Translations under genes and position numbers: made by a program | Shown: piece after piece, positions 1 to 7,203 of the stretch | Layout of the letters: the number at the start of each line of letters is the position of its first letter | Position numbering within the stretch: the stretch's first letter is position 1 | The notes under the pieces: model-generated | Told to the model about the DNA's origin: nothing | What the model saw: only the letters and a program-made list of their open reading frames with translations | The model's database searches: none | NCBI GenBank assembly: GCA_022844585.1 | Contig: JALHLM010000205.1 | Span: 1 to 9,758 of the forward strand | Reading direction: 5' to 3' | From: Pirellulales bacterium | GTDB taxonomy: Bacteria > Planctomycetota > Planctomycetia > Pirellulales > JALHLM01 | Length of the DNA: 9,758 bases

Positions 1-1635
1 CAGAATCGTCGGCAGCATGGCGTCATTGTTGCCGGCGAGGCATGGTAGAGCGCCCACGACCTTCATACCCAATCCATCTGCGACTTGCGTGGCGGTGCTA
101 ATGCGGCGGGCCTGGAACTCGCCGTAGGTGATGGCGAATACCGTCAGCCCAAACGCACCCACCGAACAGAGGCCGGTGAGGAAGTACTTGAAGATCCATT
201 CGTTCCCCTCGGGCTTCTGAGCCGACATCACCAACTGCACGCGGGAGTTGTCAGCCGAGAGCTCCAGGTCCATCATGCGAAGCTGGTCGTCCAACTTCTG
301 CCATTGCAAACGCAGTGTTTCGACTTCCTGCTTGATGCCCATCAAGTCGGCGGAATTGCCGCCGAGGAGATTGAGGGCCGCGGTCATCTTGTTGCCTTCC
401 TGCGTGAGCGAATCGAGTTGCCCTTGCAGCGATTTCAAGCTCGACTCGGCATTGATGAGGTCGATTTCCAGGGCGCCCATCGAAGTGCCGGTCATGTATT
501 CCTGAGCCGTAGGCGCGGCTTCGTGACGCATCTCGTCCATTTGCGCTTCGATATCCGCCTTCTGCCGCATCAGGCCCTGTAGCCGCGGGCTATTCGGGTC
601 GGGAATAACCGACATGGTCTGCCGAATCGAGTCGTTCACGCCTTGCAGGGAAACTTGCAAAGACTGGAAATTCGGGTCGCTCCTCAATACCTGATCCAAG
701 GCGTAGGCGCTTGGGGCGGCGCTTTCCGCCTTTTGCTTGAGGGCCTTGATCTCTTCGATCTTTTGGCTGGCGGCGATAATCTCGCGTTGCTTCTCATGCT
801 CTTCGCGGCGCTGGGCTTGCAGTTCGCTAATCAAAATCTGCATCTGGAACTGCACCTGATCGGAACTGGCGGCCTTGAGCTGGCTGCTGACGTTAATCTC
901 GTCCTTTTGCCGTTGGGCCAACTTTGACGAGACTGCACGGAACTCGACGTCCAAGGTGTTGCGCTTCTTCTGTTTGAATTCCCGATCCTTGGTCACGACT
1001 TCGCGCGTATAGGCGTCTTTCACGGCGTCGACCAACTTCACCAGTTCGTCGGCGTTTTCGCCTTTCATCCGAATCCGCAGAATGTCGGCGCCGCCTGGGT
1101 AGTCGACCAAGATTTCATCGGTCAGAAACTTGACCGGATCGTTGCGATTCGCCTTGATGCTGGGCAACTGGGCGATCTCTTCGCGACGCAGTGCCGATTG
1201 CAATACGAACGGGCTCTTCACCAGAGTCTGCTGCGACTTCTTGAACAAGTCATGCTCGTCGCGGCTGCCGTGACCGCTGGCCCCGGCAATGACGTCGACG
1301 TCGTCTTTTTGGCGAACTTCGAACAAAGCCTGGACTTCATAATCGGCCGGGATCACGAACCATGCGATGGCGGCCACGACCATGGCCGCGGCGAGGCCGC
1401 ACGCCAGTGCGGGCAACCAACGCCGACGTAGCGCATGCAACAAAGTAATCGGGTCGGGGCCTGACGTTAAGAACGATGGCCGCACGGGAGCCGCCCCCGG
1501 CCACGCCAGATTGCTGGGCATCGGATACATCGGCCCGATGGGCACAAGCGTACCGGCGCCGTGATGGGCGCCGTCCGCGGAATTCGAGGGCACTACGCTA
1601 GTCCCAGGAGCGTCGCCGGATTGCGGAGGTAGCAC
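1..1635 (-). CDS. Polysaccharide co-polymerase (Wzz/GumC type), N-terminal part of a probable BY-kinase fusion; cut by the window edge
   Basis: Read on the minus strand, this frame is open from a GTG at 1635 to position 1 (545 codons, no stop), so the C-terminus is missing. Residues 66-96 give a basic patch (HALRRRW) then a first membrane helix ending near VIP; residues ~97-160 are the Wzz-like periplasmic start. Residues ~206-302 and ~426-468 are Glu/Lys/Gln-rich coiled coil. A second membrane helix spans ~484-503, followed by cytoplasmic EFQARRIS and VVGALPCL (526-533). That two-helix layout plus an 'RRIS...GLG.KVVGALP' linker is how co-polymerases run into a CpsD/Etk-type tyrosine autokinase domain, which would lie outside the window. 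Role by family: sets chain length and aids export of exopolysaccharide at the inner membrane. GGGAG sits 9 nt before the GTG. A later ATG at 1530 (MYPMPSN) is an alternative start. Family call firm; kinase fusion inferred. Confidence 0.88.
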   Translation of the reverse strand, partial: MLPPQSGDAPGTSVVPSNSADGAHHGAGTLVPIGPMYPMPSNLAWPGAAPVRPSFLTSGPDPITLLHALRRRWLPALACGLAAAMVVAAIAWFVIPADYEVQALFEVRQKDDVDVIAGASGHGSRDEHDLFKKSQQTLVKSPFVLQSALRREEIAQLPSIKANRNDPVKFLTDEILVDYPGGADILRIRMKGENADELVKLVDAVKDAYTREVVTKDREFKQKKRNTLDVEFRAVSSKLAQRQKDEINVSSQLKAASSDQVQFQMQILISELQAQRREEHEKQREIIAASQKIEEIKALKQKAESAAPSAYALDQVLRSDPNFQSLQVSLQGVNDSIRQTMSVIPDPNSPRLQGLMRQKADIEAQMDEMRHEAAPTAQEYMTGTSMGALEIDLINAESSLKSLQGQLDSLTQEGNKMTAALNLLGGNSADLMGIKQEVETLRLQWQKLDDQLRMMDLELSADNSRVQLVMSAQKPEGNEWIFKYFLTGLCSVGAFGLTVFAITYGEFQARRISTATQVADGLGMKVVGALPCLAGNNDAMLPTIL

Positions 1636-1644
1636 CTTTCGAGT

Positions 1645-1649
1645 CTCCC
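1645..1649 (-). promoter_or_regulatory. Ribosome binding site for the co-polymerase gene
   Basis: GGGAG on the minus strand, 9 nt before the GTG at 1635. The ATG at 1530 has no comparable purine run. The same GGGAG-9-GTG arrangement precedes the SDR gene at 5508, which supports the GTG start. Confidence 0.5.
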
Positions 1650-1871
1650 AAATGTGAGCAGTTCGATGAGCGGTTCATTCGCCGAACGATCGGTTCGTGG
1701 CTTCGGCCAGTCGACAGGTCGTTCGCAAGCGACATGCCAGGTTGGCGTCCCAGAACCGGAAAATGCCGTAAGTCCTCTCGCGTCCAACGCTTTCCCGCCT
1801 CGGCGGCGGCAGCTCTAGTATTCCGAATGTTGATTCTACGCAACGTCCCGGTTGTGGTTCATCAACGCCCG

Positions 1872-2822
1872 CTACGCCCCGGAGCCTTTCAGCTTCATGG
1901 CGGGCTTCAGGCCAGCGCCGGCCATTTTGGGTTTGGCCGTTTCCACGGTGATAAACAGGTTGTCGAGGATCTGCAGAAACAGGAACAGGAAGCCCAGGGC
2001 GATGATCGGCATGATGTAGCCGGCGAGGTCGTGGAACACGGCCTGGGCCGAATCGCCGAGCTTAAAGCTGTACAGGATGGCCGTCACCACAATGCGGATC
2101 ATGTTGGTGACGATCGCGATCGGCAGCGCGCTCGCCACGACGGCGATCCGCATCCACATCGGGCGTTCGATCAACAAAGCCACGCCGACGGCCATGGCGA
2201 GGAAGATCGTGGCCATCCGGAGGCCGCTGCAAGCGTCGACGACGTTCAGATCCTGGCCCAGCAACTTGATCGTATTCCCGGTCCGATACGAGGCGATGCC
2301 CAGCGTCTGGACACAAAACGTGCTGGCGATCGTCGCGAAACGGTTCAACGGAACCAGCAGCGCCCGGTTCAAAAAGCCCGGCAAGGGGTACATGAAGATC
2401 ATCATGCCCAGCCCCGGCCCAGCCCAACGCATGATCTTTACGCCCCCCACGAGCAGGAAGACGCCGATGATGCAGGGCAGAAACGCCACCATCTCGATGT
2501 ACGGGATGCCGAGATACGAGGCGAACAGCCAGATTCCCAGGCCAAACGCCAAGAGTGCGGCGCCCGACCAGCGTTCCCAGGTGGGCACATCGCCAATCGG
2601 TTCCCAACGCAGATAGAACCAGACCAGCGAAAACAGCGGCACCAGGTAGCCGTGGGAGTACTGCGGATCGGACCAGTAGTCCGACAGGTCGAACATCGTC
2701 TTGCCGAAGCCGATCAACAGCAACACGCTGAGGCCGATCAGCACGGCAAACGGCAGGATTTGATCCGGATCGGTGATGCTGCGCGGCGCAGTCGCCACGG
2801 CGGCGGTCGCGGGTTTATTCAT
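1872..2822 (-). CDS. Exosortase (exosortase/archaeosortase family membrane transpeptidase)
   Basis: A 316-residue polytopic protein with about eight hydrophobic helices (for example 21-39, 58-72, 86-104, 108-126, 203-219, 224-252, 267-290). The three family signatures are present in order: VVDACSGLRM with catalytic Cys198, NMIRI with Arg243, and FHDLAGY with His264. By family knowledge, exosortases act in the inner membrane on proteins with a C-terminal PEP-CTERM tripartite signal, cleaving it and transferring the protein to a surface or matrix target; they usually sit in exopolysaccharide loci, as here. The length and compact C-terminus fit a stand-alone exosortase without the EpsI domain found fused in some classes. 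No Shine-Dalgarno precedes the ATG. A candidate promoter lies ~120 bp upstream. The co-polymerase gene follows after 236 bp. Exosortase identity is secure; subclass (possibly a planctomycete type such as XrtU) is not assignable by eye. Confidence 0.95.
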   Translation of the reverse strand: MNKPATAAVATAPRSITDPDQILPFAVLIGLSVLLLIGFGKTMFDLSDYWSDPQYSHGYLVPLFSLVWFYLRWEPIGDVPTWERWSGAALLAFGLGIWLFASYLGIPYIEMVAFLPCIIGVFLLVGGVKIMRWAGPGLGMMIFMYPLPGFLNRALLVPLNRFATIASTFCVQTLGIASYRTGNTIKLLGQDLNVVDACSGLRMATIFLAMAVGVALLIERPMWMRIAVVASALPIAIVTNMIRIVVTAILYSFKLGDSAQAVFHDLAGYIMPIIALGFLFLFLQILDNLFITVETAKPKMAGAGLKPAMKLKGSGA

Positions 2823-2940
2823 GGAGGCGAATCAAGGGAAGTGAGAAGAGATAATCAGGGCGGAATAGCTCGGATCGACGTTCCACGCGTCAACGCAGGT
2901 TGATCCTTGGTCACGAGTCGAGGCTCAGGCTATGAGTCTC

Positions 2941-2969
2941 ACGATACGCGCGTACAAAAAATCTGTCAA
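2941..2969 (-). promoter_or_regulatory. Candidate sigma-70 promoter for the exosortase gene
   Basis: On the minus strand, a perfect -35 box TTGACA (2969-2964), a spacer of exactly 17 nt, and a -10-like TATCGT (2946-2941, 4 of 6 to TATAAT). Predicted transcription would start near 2934, giving a leader of about 110 nt before the ATG at 2822. It lies in the 232-bp gap after the DUF6174-like gene, so the exosortase may be transcribed separately from its upstream neighbour. This is a sequence match only. Confidence 0.45.
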
Positions 2970-2972
2970 ACA

Positions 2973-2987
2973 GTTCCAGCCTGGAAC
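2973..2987. repeat. Perfect 15-bp palindrome abutting the exosortase promoter
   Basis: GTTCCAG-C-CTGGAAC: 7-bp arms around one central base. It lies 3 bp upstream of the candidate -35 box (2964-2969), a usual place for an activator or repressor operator. On the minus strand it is followed 11 nt later by six T residues (2961-2956), so a weak terminator for the upstream gene is an alternative reading, but the one-base loop makes a stable RNA hairpin unlikely without opening inner pairs. Confidence 0.4.
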
Positions 2988-3054
2988 CACGTCATTCGCG
3001 ACCGCTGCGCGTCGAACGAGCGGGTTAGTTGGATCGCGACCGTGGCGCCATCCG

Positions 3055-3639
3055 CTACGGTTCAATGGGCTGGAACTTGGTCACCGTGACGTGAAACTTG
3101 GTTTGGTCGCCGGTTCCTTGCCGCGAGTACTCGAGGGGATAGCCGAGATCTGGGTCGAGTTTGCCGACATTGACCATTTGCATGCCGGCGTTCTGGGCCG
3201 CCACCGACGTGTCGCGTTCGATATACGCGGCGATCTGGGCCATTTGGCCCTCGATCGTCCACTGTGCTAACTCCTCCGGACGGGTGCTTTCAATTTCATT
3301 GCGGACAAGGCGTTTGCCCTCGCCGTTGCGCACTTCCAAGTGAATATTCGTTTCGTTGGCGTTGCTGACGACGGTCATCTCGAGGTCGTAATTCTTTGGC
3401 CCCGACGCCTTCCATTTGGCGGTGGCTGCGTCCAATTCGCGAGAGGAGATTTCCGGCAGATTCGTGGGGGCCACGTCAGAGCCCCCGCTGACCCAGCGAA
3501 AGACCTGAAACAGCACCATCGAGGCCACGACCGCGCCGGCAATCCCGAATAGTTCCCGCCGGGAGATTTCCCGTTTTCGCACGGGCGGCGATTCCGCCGT
3601 CTGGGCCTTCGCCTTGTTTGGCACTAATGGAACACTCAC
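3055..3639 (-). CDS. Putative Tat-exported or membrane-anchored protein with a DUF6174-like domain
   Basis: A 194-residue protein. The first 25 residues are basic and low complexity; residues 26-31 read SRRELF, a twin-arginine (Tat) type motif, followed by a hydrophobic stretch (about 31-48) with no obvious AxA cleavage site, so a Tat signal-anchor with a periplasmic domain is likely. Residues ~66-192 recall DUF6174: a helix ending in KWKASGPKNYDLEM, then LEVRNGEGKRLVR, then WTIEGQMAQI, then LDPDLGYPLEYS and a final strand. I recognise that pattern from memory and could not search it. Function unknown. It is the first leftward gene, 232 bp before the exosortase, where an EpsI-type exosortase partner is often found, but it lacks EpsI-like features. 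The GTG start is backed by AGGGGG 7 nt upstream. Confidence 0.8.
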   Translation of the reverse strand: MSVPLVPNKAKAQTAESPPVRKREISRRELFGIAGAVVASMVLFQVFRWVSGGSDVAPTNLPEISSRELDAATAKWKASGPKNYDLEMTVVSNANETNIHLEVRNGEGKRLVRNEIESTRPEELAQWTIEGQMAQIAAYIERDTSVAAQNAGMQMVNVGKLDPDLGYPLEYSRQGTGDQTKFHVTVTKFQPIEP

Positions 3640-3658
3640 GCAATCGCCCCCTATTGCG
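3639..3658 (-). promoter_or_regulatory. Hairpin holding the ribosome site of the DUF6174-like gene in its loop
   Basis: On the minus strand, CGCAAT (3658-3653) pairs perfectly with ATTGCG (3644-3639), leaving an 8-nt loop AGGGGGCG that contains the Shine-Dalgarno AGGGGG. The last base of the 3' arm is the G of the GTG start. The 6-bp stem therefore frames the initiation region. Whether it folds in vivo or regulates translation is inference; 6-bp stems also arise by chance. Confidence 0.35.
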
Positions 3659-4206
3659 AGCCGCCGACCAGATTCAGAGAAGAATTAGAAGAGCCGCTGT
3701 TCAGCCGGTTCCGCCCATGAACCGGCCAGTTTTCAGTCTAACCGCAGCCGCTCCGCCACCACAATCATTTAGCGAATGAAACCCGCTGAACGAGCGCGGC
3801 TCGCCCGCAGAATCGATACGGGACGTCGATCGTTTTGGATTGGCCGACCATCAAGAATGTTGTCAAACAATTTGCGCCACGGATGCGTAGTAATTTTGCC
3901 CCGGCGGGAAGGCCTGCGCGCCTGGCATGCGGCACGGATTCCACGGCACTGTGGAGATTTCACCACATCTTCGTGCTTCATCGATCCGGATCGCGACCGC
4001 GTCGGACCGGCGCAAATACCAATCGTATCGGGATTTGCCTGCGGCGGACGGGCTGCAAGGCGGACATCGGCACGCCGGTTGCAATCGAACCACCGCTGGC
4101 GGCACATGGCTCGAAAGTTCGTGGATATCCTGGCAGAATCACCGTACGAGATGTTTGGCCGCACGGCGCCGATCGTTTCCCTTAACCCATCGCGGAGATG
4201 TTACGC
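3640..4206. other. Divergent intergenic region between the leftward and rightward gene groups
   Basis: 567 bp with no convincing gene. Frames open here on both strands (for example 3776-4210) encode Arg- and Cys-rich sequence with no domain pattern and no ribosome site, as expected for GC-rich non-coding DNA. It should hold the start signals of both operons. Visible structures are a 7-bp inverted repeat GCCGGTT/AACCGGC with 9-nt spacing (3704-3726) and a 12-bp perfect palindrome CGATCCGGATCG (3982-3993). I could not find a well-spaced -35/-10 pair or a sigma-54 -24/-12 site on either strand. Confidence 0.5.
4194..4197 (+). promoter_or_regulatory. Ribosome binding site deciding the aminotransferase start
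   Basis: GGAG ends immediately before an in-frame ATG at 4198 and 9 nt before the ATG at 4207. Because it abuts the first ATG, it can only serve the second, so translation is placed at 4207. Confidence 0.55.
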
Positions 4207-5409
4207 ATGAGTCAGCCCACGTCGGCCCCCGCGACGCTTCCGGCCATTTTGGGGGGCGCGCCGCTGTTTCCGGAACTGGTTCCGATCGTGCGGCCGGCGC
4301 TCCCGAGCTTTGCGGAACTGGCGCCTGACTTCGAGGACATGTTCCAAACGCGAATGCTAACTCGCGGCAAATACCTGCGGGCGTTCGAAGAAGCTGTCGC
4401 GAAACATGTCGGCTGCAAGCACGCCCTCGCGGTCTCCAGCGGCTCCAGCGCGCTAATGCTTTCGTACCAAGGCCTGGGTCTGAAAGGTGACGTGATCGTC
4501 CCCAGCTTCACCTTCATGGCCACGGTCAACGCCCTCATCTGGAACAACTGCCGTCCGGTGTTCGTCGACGTGCTGCCGGACACTCAATGCATCGACCCCG
4601 ACGCAGTCGAAGCTGCGATCACGCCGGAGACGACGGGTATCGTCGCCGTGCACAATTTTGGCAACCCGGTCGATTGCGATCGACTTGAGGCAGTGGCCAG
4701 GCGGCACAACCTGAAAGTCGTCTATGATGCCGCGCACGGCTTCGGCGCGCTTTACCAGGGCAAGCCAGTCGGCGGCCAAGGAGACGCGCAATGTTTTAGC
4801 CTCAGCCCGACCAAATTACTGATCGCGGGCGAAGGCGGCATCGTGACGACGAACCACGACGACCTGGCCGAGCATGTCCGCGTGGGCCGCGAATATGGCA
4901 TGGTGCCGGTCTACGACACGCGGTTCCCAGGACTCAATGCCCGGATGAGCGAGATGCATGCGTTGGTCGGTCTGCGTAGTTTGGGCTTGCTGGAGGAAGG
5001 GGTGCAACGACGCCAGGAGTTGGTGGCGCTGTTCAAACGCGAGCTGGCGGCGCTTCCCGGCATTGGCTACCAAACGATTCTGCCGGGAGATCGGTGTTCG
5101 TACAAAGACTTCTCGATCACGGTGAATGCGGAGGAATTCGGCCTCACGGCCCCCCAACTGGCGAAAGCGCTCAAACACGACAACGTCGACAATCGTCAAT
5201 ACTGGGTGCCGCCCGTGCATCAGCAAAGCGCGTACAAGCGATTTGCTCCTTCCGCCGAAACATTGCACAATACAGACTGGCTGGCAGACGTGAGTTTGAG
5301 CCTGCCGATCTGGTCCAGAATGGATGACGAGATTGTGGTCGGCATTTGCCGGGCGATCCAGCAGATCCACGAACACGCCGCGGCCGTGCGCCGGGCGTTG
5401 GCGGAATGA
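4207..5409 (+). CDS. DegT/DnrJ/EryC1/StrS family PLP-dependent sugar aminotransferase
   Basis: A 400-residue protein from ATG 4207. Fold-type I PLP features are clear: SSGSSAL (77-83) for the phosphate, VPSFTFMATVNAL in the next segment, VVYDAAHGFGA with Asp174 that contacts the cofactor ring and His177, and FSLSPTKLLIAGEGG with Lys203 as the Schiff-base lysine. Length and motif order match DegT/StrS enzymes that transaminate nucleotide-linked 3- or 4-keto sugars using glutamate. It would add the amino group to a 4-keto-6-deoxy or related sugar made by an SDR enzyme; the formyltransferase four genes downstream suggests that the amine is later capped, as in VioA/VioF-type pathways, but the true substrate cannot be read from sequence. 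It is the first rightward gene; the SDR gene follows after 98 bp. Family certain, substrate open. Confidence 0.94.
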   Translation: MSQPTSAPATLPAILGGAPLFPELVPIVRPALPSFAELAPDFEDMFQTRMLTRGKYLRAFEEAVAKHVGCKHALAVSSGSSALMLSYQGLGLKGDVIVPSFTFMATVNALIWNNCRPVFVDVLPDTQCIDPDAVEAAITPETTGIVAVHNFGNPVDCDRLEAVARRHNLKVVYDAAHGFGALYQGKPVGGQGDAQCFSLSPTKLLIAGEGGIVTTNHDDLAEHVRVGREYGMVPVYDTRFPGLNARMSEMHALVGLRSLGLLEEGVQRRQELVALFKRELAALPGIGYQTILPGDRCSYKDFSITVNAEEFGLTAPQLAKALKHDNVDNRQYWVPPVHQQSAYKRFAPSAETLHNTDWLADVSLSLPIWSRMDDEIVVGICRAIQQIHEHAAAVRRALAE

Positions 5410-5493
5410 AATTGAAGCTGAAGTAGACGGCCGAAATCGTCGCGGTGGCGGATGGGCAGCGCCGATCACGACGAAGCGAGAGAGTCCACAACT

Positions 5494-5498
5494 GGGAG
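5494..5498 (+). promoter_or_regulatory. Ribosome binding site deciding the SDR gene start
   Basis: GGGAG with 9 nt to the GTG at 5508. The upstream in-frame GTG at 5445 has no purine-rich site, and the 21 residues it would add are Arg-rich and unlike the conserved start of the membrane domain. Confidence 0.55.
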
Positions 5499-5507
5499 CG
5501 ACAACGC

Positions 5508-7064
5508 GTGTTACCTTCGAGGTTCAAGTTTTCCGCGGGCACCATTCTCCGCATGGCGGCCGACGCCGTGTTGATTCACCTGGCGTTGCTCACGGCGCTG
5601 ACGTTGCGTTTCGTGGTCGCCACGCTGTTTCAAAACCGCGACGCCACGCCCCTTGCTGACAGCCGATTCTCCGAGTTGATCGGCGACTTCGCCGGCAACG
5701 GCTGGGCCATTACGCTCATCTGTTTGTCGGTGTTCTATTTGAGTGGTTTCTACACTTACGGCCGCGCGTACCAGAGCCGCTACAAGGCCGCCATTATCGC
5801 GCAAGCGGTGAGCTTGAGTTACCTGATCTATGGGTTTCTGGTCCCCTTCATCTTCGGCGAAATGCACCTCACGTCCCGCGGGGCGTACATCATGGCCTGG
5901 CTGTTGACGATCGCCTTCATGATCGCCGCCCGAGTCTGGAGCGCCGCCTGGAAACGCTACGTGCAGCCGGAGCAAGAAGCCGTGTTGCGGGCGCGTCGCG
6001 GTGAGAAGCGCATCCTGGTCATCGGCGGCGCCGGCTACATTGGCTCGGCGTTGCTCCCGAAGTTGCTCGACAAAGGCTACCAGGTTCGCCTGTTGGATCA
6101 GTTGCTGTTCGGCGAAGAGCCGATTGCGGGAGTGCTCGATCACCCAAAGCTAGAGATCATTCACGGCGACTTCCGCCATGTGGAGAAAGTCGTCGAAGCG
6201 ATGCAGGACGTCGACGCCGTCGTGCACTTGGGTGCCATCGTGGGCGATCCGGCCTGTAGCCTGGACGAAGACCTGACGATTGACGTCAACCTGTCCGCGA
6301 CGCGAATGATCGCCGAGTTGGCCAAGAGCGCTGGCGTGGGACGCTTCATCTTTGCCAGCACTTGTTCGGTCTATGGCGCCACGGACGAAACGCTCGACGA
6401 GCGTTCCATCGTGAGGCCGATCTCGTTATACGGCCACACCAAGTTGGCATCCGAACGCGTGCTGCTTGGCATGGCCAGCGACGAGTTCCGGCCCTCGATC
6501 GTACGTTTCGCCACGATTTACGGCCTCTCCGGCCGCACGCGGTTCGACCTGGTGGTGAACTTGCTCACAGCCAAGGCCAAGATGGACGGCAAGATTACCG
6601 TCTTCGGCGGCGATCAATGGCGCCCGTTCGTGCATGTCGACGACGCCGCGTTGGCCGTGGCGAAGATTCTCGACGCTCCGCTCGACGTGGTGGGCAGCCA
6701 GATCTACAACGTCGGCTCGGACGAGCAGAACTACACGATTACCGACATCGGCAAGATGGTTCACGAGCAGGTAGTGGCCGCGGAGTTGCTGATCAACTCC
6801 GATGACACTGACAAGCGCAATTATCGCGTCAGCTTCGCGAAGATTCGCAAACAGCTCGGCTTCGAGCCGCAGTGGACCGTGGCCATGGGCATCCAGCAGG
6901 TGCTGGAAGCGATCTCCAACGGCGACGTGGAGAACTACACCGAAGCCCGGTACAGCAACGTCAAATTCCTCAAGGAAGGGGGCGCCAGCAACTTCAGCAA
7001 GAGCAACTGGGCCAAGGAGTTGATCAACGAAATCTCCGGCGAACGGGAGCGGACGACGGCTTAG
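5508..7064 (+). CDS. Membrane-anchored extended-SDR nucleotide-sugar epimerase/dehydratase
   Basis: A 518-residue two-part protein. Residues ~12-150 form a membrane domain with four hydrophobic helices (about 16-40, 65-82, 97-118, 126-145), resembling the N-terminal anchors of WbaP-type phosphoglycosyl transferases and PglF/WbpM dehydratases. Residues ~167-518 are an extended SDR: Rossmann glycine motif GGAGYIGS (173-180), VVHLGAIVGDPAC (238-250), FASTCSVYG (282-290) supplying Ser/Thr, and the catalytic pair Tyr308/Lys312 in SLYGHTK. After a nucleotide-sugar-binding region (RPFVHVDD) it ends with an unusual YSNVKFL...SNWAKELI tail. By family it uses NAD(P) to epimerise, reduce or dehydrate a nucleotide sugar, here at the membrane. 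Unlike PglF/WbpM there is no CoA-binding-like domain between anchor and SDR. It sits between the aminotransferase and the phosphoglycosyl transferase. Alternative start GTG 5445. Exact reaction unknown. Confidence 0.9.
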   Translation: MLPSRFKFSAGTILRMAADAVLIHLALLTALTLRFVVATLFQNRDATPLADSRFSELIGDFAGNGWAITLICLSVFYLSGFYTYGRAYQSRYKAAIIAQAVSLSYLIYGFLVPFIFGEMHLTSRGAYIMAWLLTIAFMIAARVWSAAWKRYVQPEQEAVLRARRGEKRILVIGGAGYIGSALLPKLLDKGYQVRLLDQLLFGEEPIAGVLDHPKLEIIHGDFRHVEKVVEAMQDVDAVVHLGAIVGDPACSLDEDLTIDVNLSATRMIAELAKSAGVGRFIFASTCSVYGATDETLDERSIVRPISLYGHTKLASERVLLGMASDEFRPSIVRFATIYGLSGRTRFDLVVNLLTAKAKMDGKITVFGGDQWRPFVHVDDAALAVAKILDAPLDVVGSQIYNVGSDEQNYTITDIGKMVHEQVVAAELLINSDDTDKRNYRVSFAKIRKQLGFEPQWTVAMGIQQVLEAISNGDVENYTEARYSNVKFLKEGGASNFSKSNWAKELINEISGERERTTA

Positions 7065-7069
7065 GTAGT

Positions 7070-7190
7070 AGTTTGCAGTGTTCAGTGTTCAGTTTTCAGT
7101 GCTTGGACTCGACGTCCAATTTGAAAACTGCGCGATTGGGAGATCGCTTTCAGGCGAAGCTGCGAACTCAAACACTGAACACTGAAAACT
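7070..7190. repeat. Nested palindromic repeat element within the rightward operon
   Basis: Fills most of the 139-bp gap between the SDR and phosphoglycosyl transferase genes. Outer arms 7070-7089 and 7171-7190 pair at 19 of 20 positions (14 contiguous: 7076-7089 with 7171-7184). The left arm runs into tandem heptads CAGTGTT, CAGTGTT, CAGTTTT, CAGTGCT (7076-7103); the right arm has the reverse complements. Nested inside is a second hairpin: CAGTTTTCA (7090-7098) with TGAAAACTG (7122-7130), capped by TTGGAC/GTCCAA (7103-7108, 7114-7119) around a 5-nt loop. There is no ORF in it. It looks like a non-autonomous dispersed palindromic (REP/MITE-like) repeat; copy number elsewhere cannot be seen. 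Confidence 0.75.
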
Positions 7191-7203
7191 TCGAACTCCT
7201 CCC

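Noticed and set aside
1598..1843. Minus-strand small frames between the exosortase and the co-polymerase gene
   Set aside because: They overlap the supported start of the co-polymerase, have no ribosome site, and show no protein pattern.
1734..2903. A long plus-strand frame (389 codons) opposite the exosortase
   Set aside because: It is the antisense of a gene with intact family motifs; its product is His/Gln/Arg/Asp-rich with no domain pattern, as expected for a GC-rich shadow frame.
3704..3726. Inverted repeat GCCGGTT/AACCGGC as a terminator or operator
   Set aside because: It lies between divergent genes, where no terminator is needed, has no T-run, and 7-bp arms with free spacing are common by chance.
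3982..3993. Perfect 12-bp palindrome CGATCCGGATCG in the divergent region
   Set aside because: A palindrome of this length is expected a few times per 10 kb by chance, and no promoter lies beside it; kept only as a note in the region description.
3776..4210. A 144-codon plus-strand frame filling the divergent region
   Set aside because: Arg- and Cys-rich, no recognisable fold, no ribosome site, and other frames over the same stretch are equally open.
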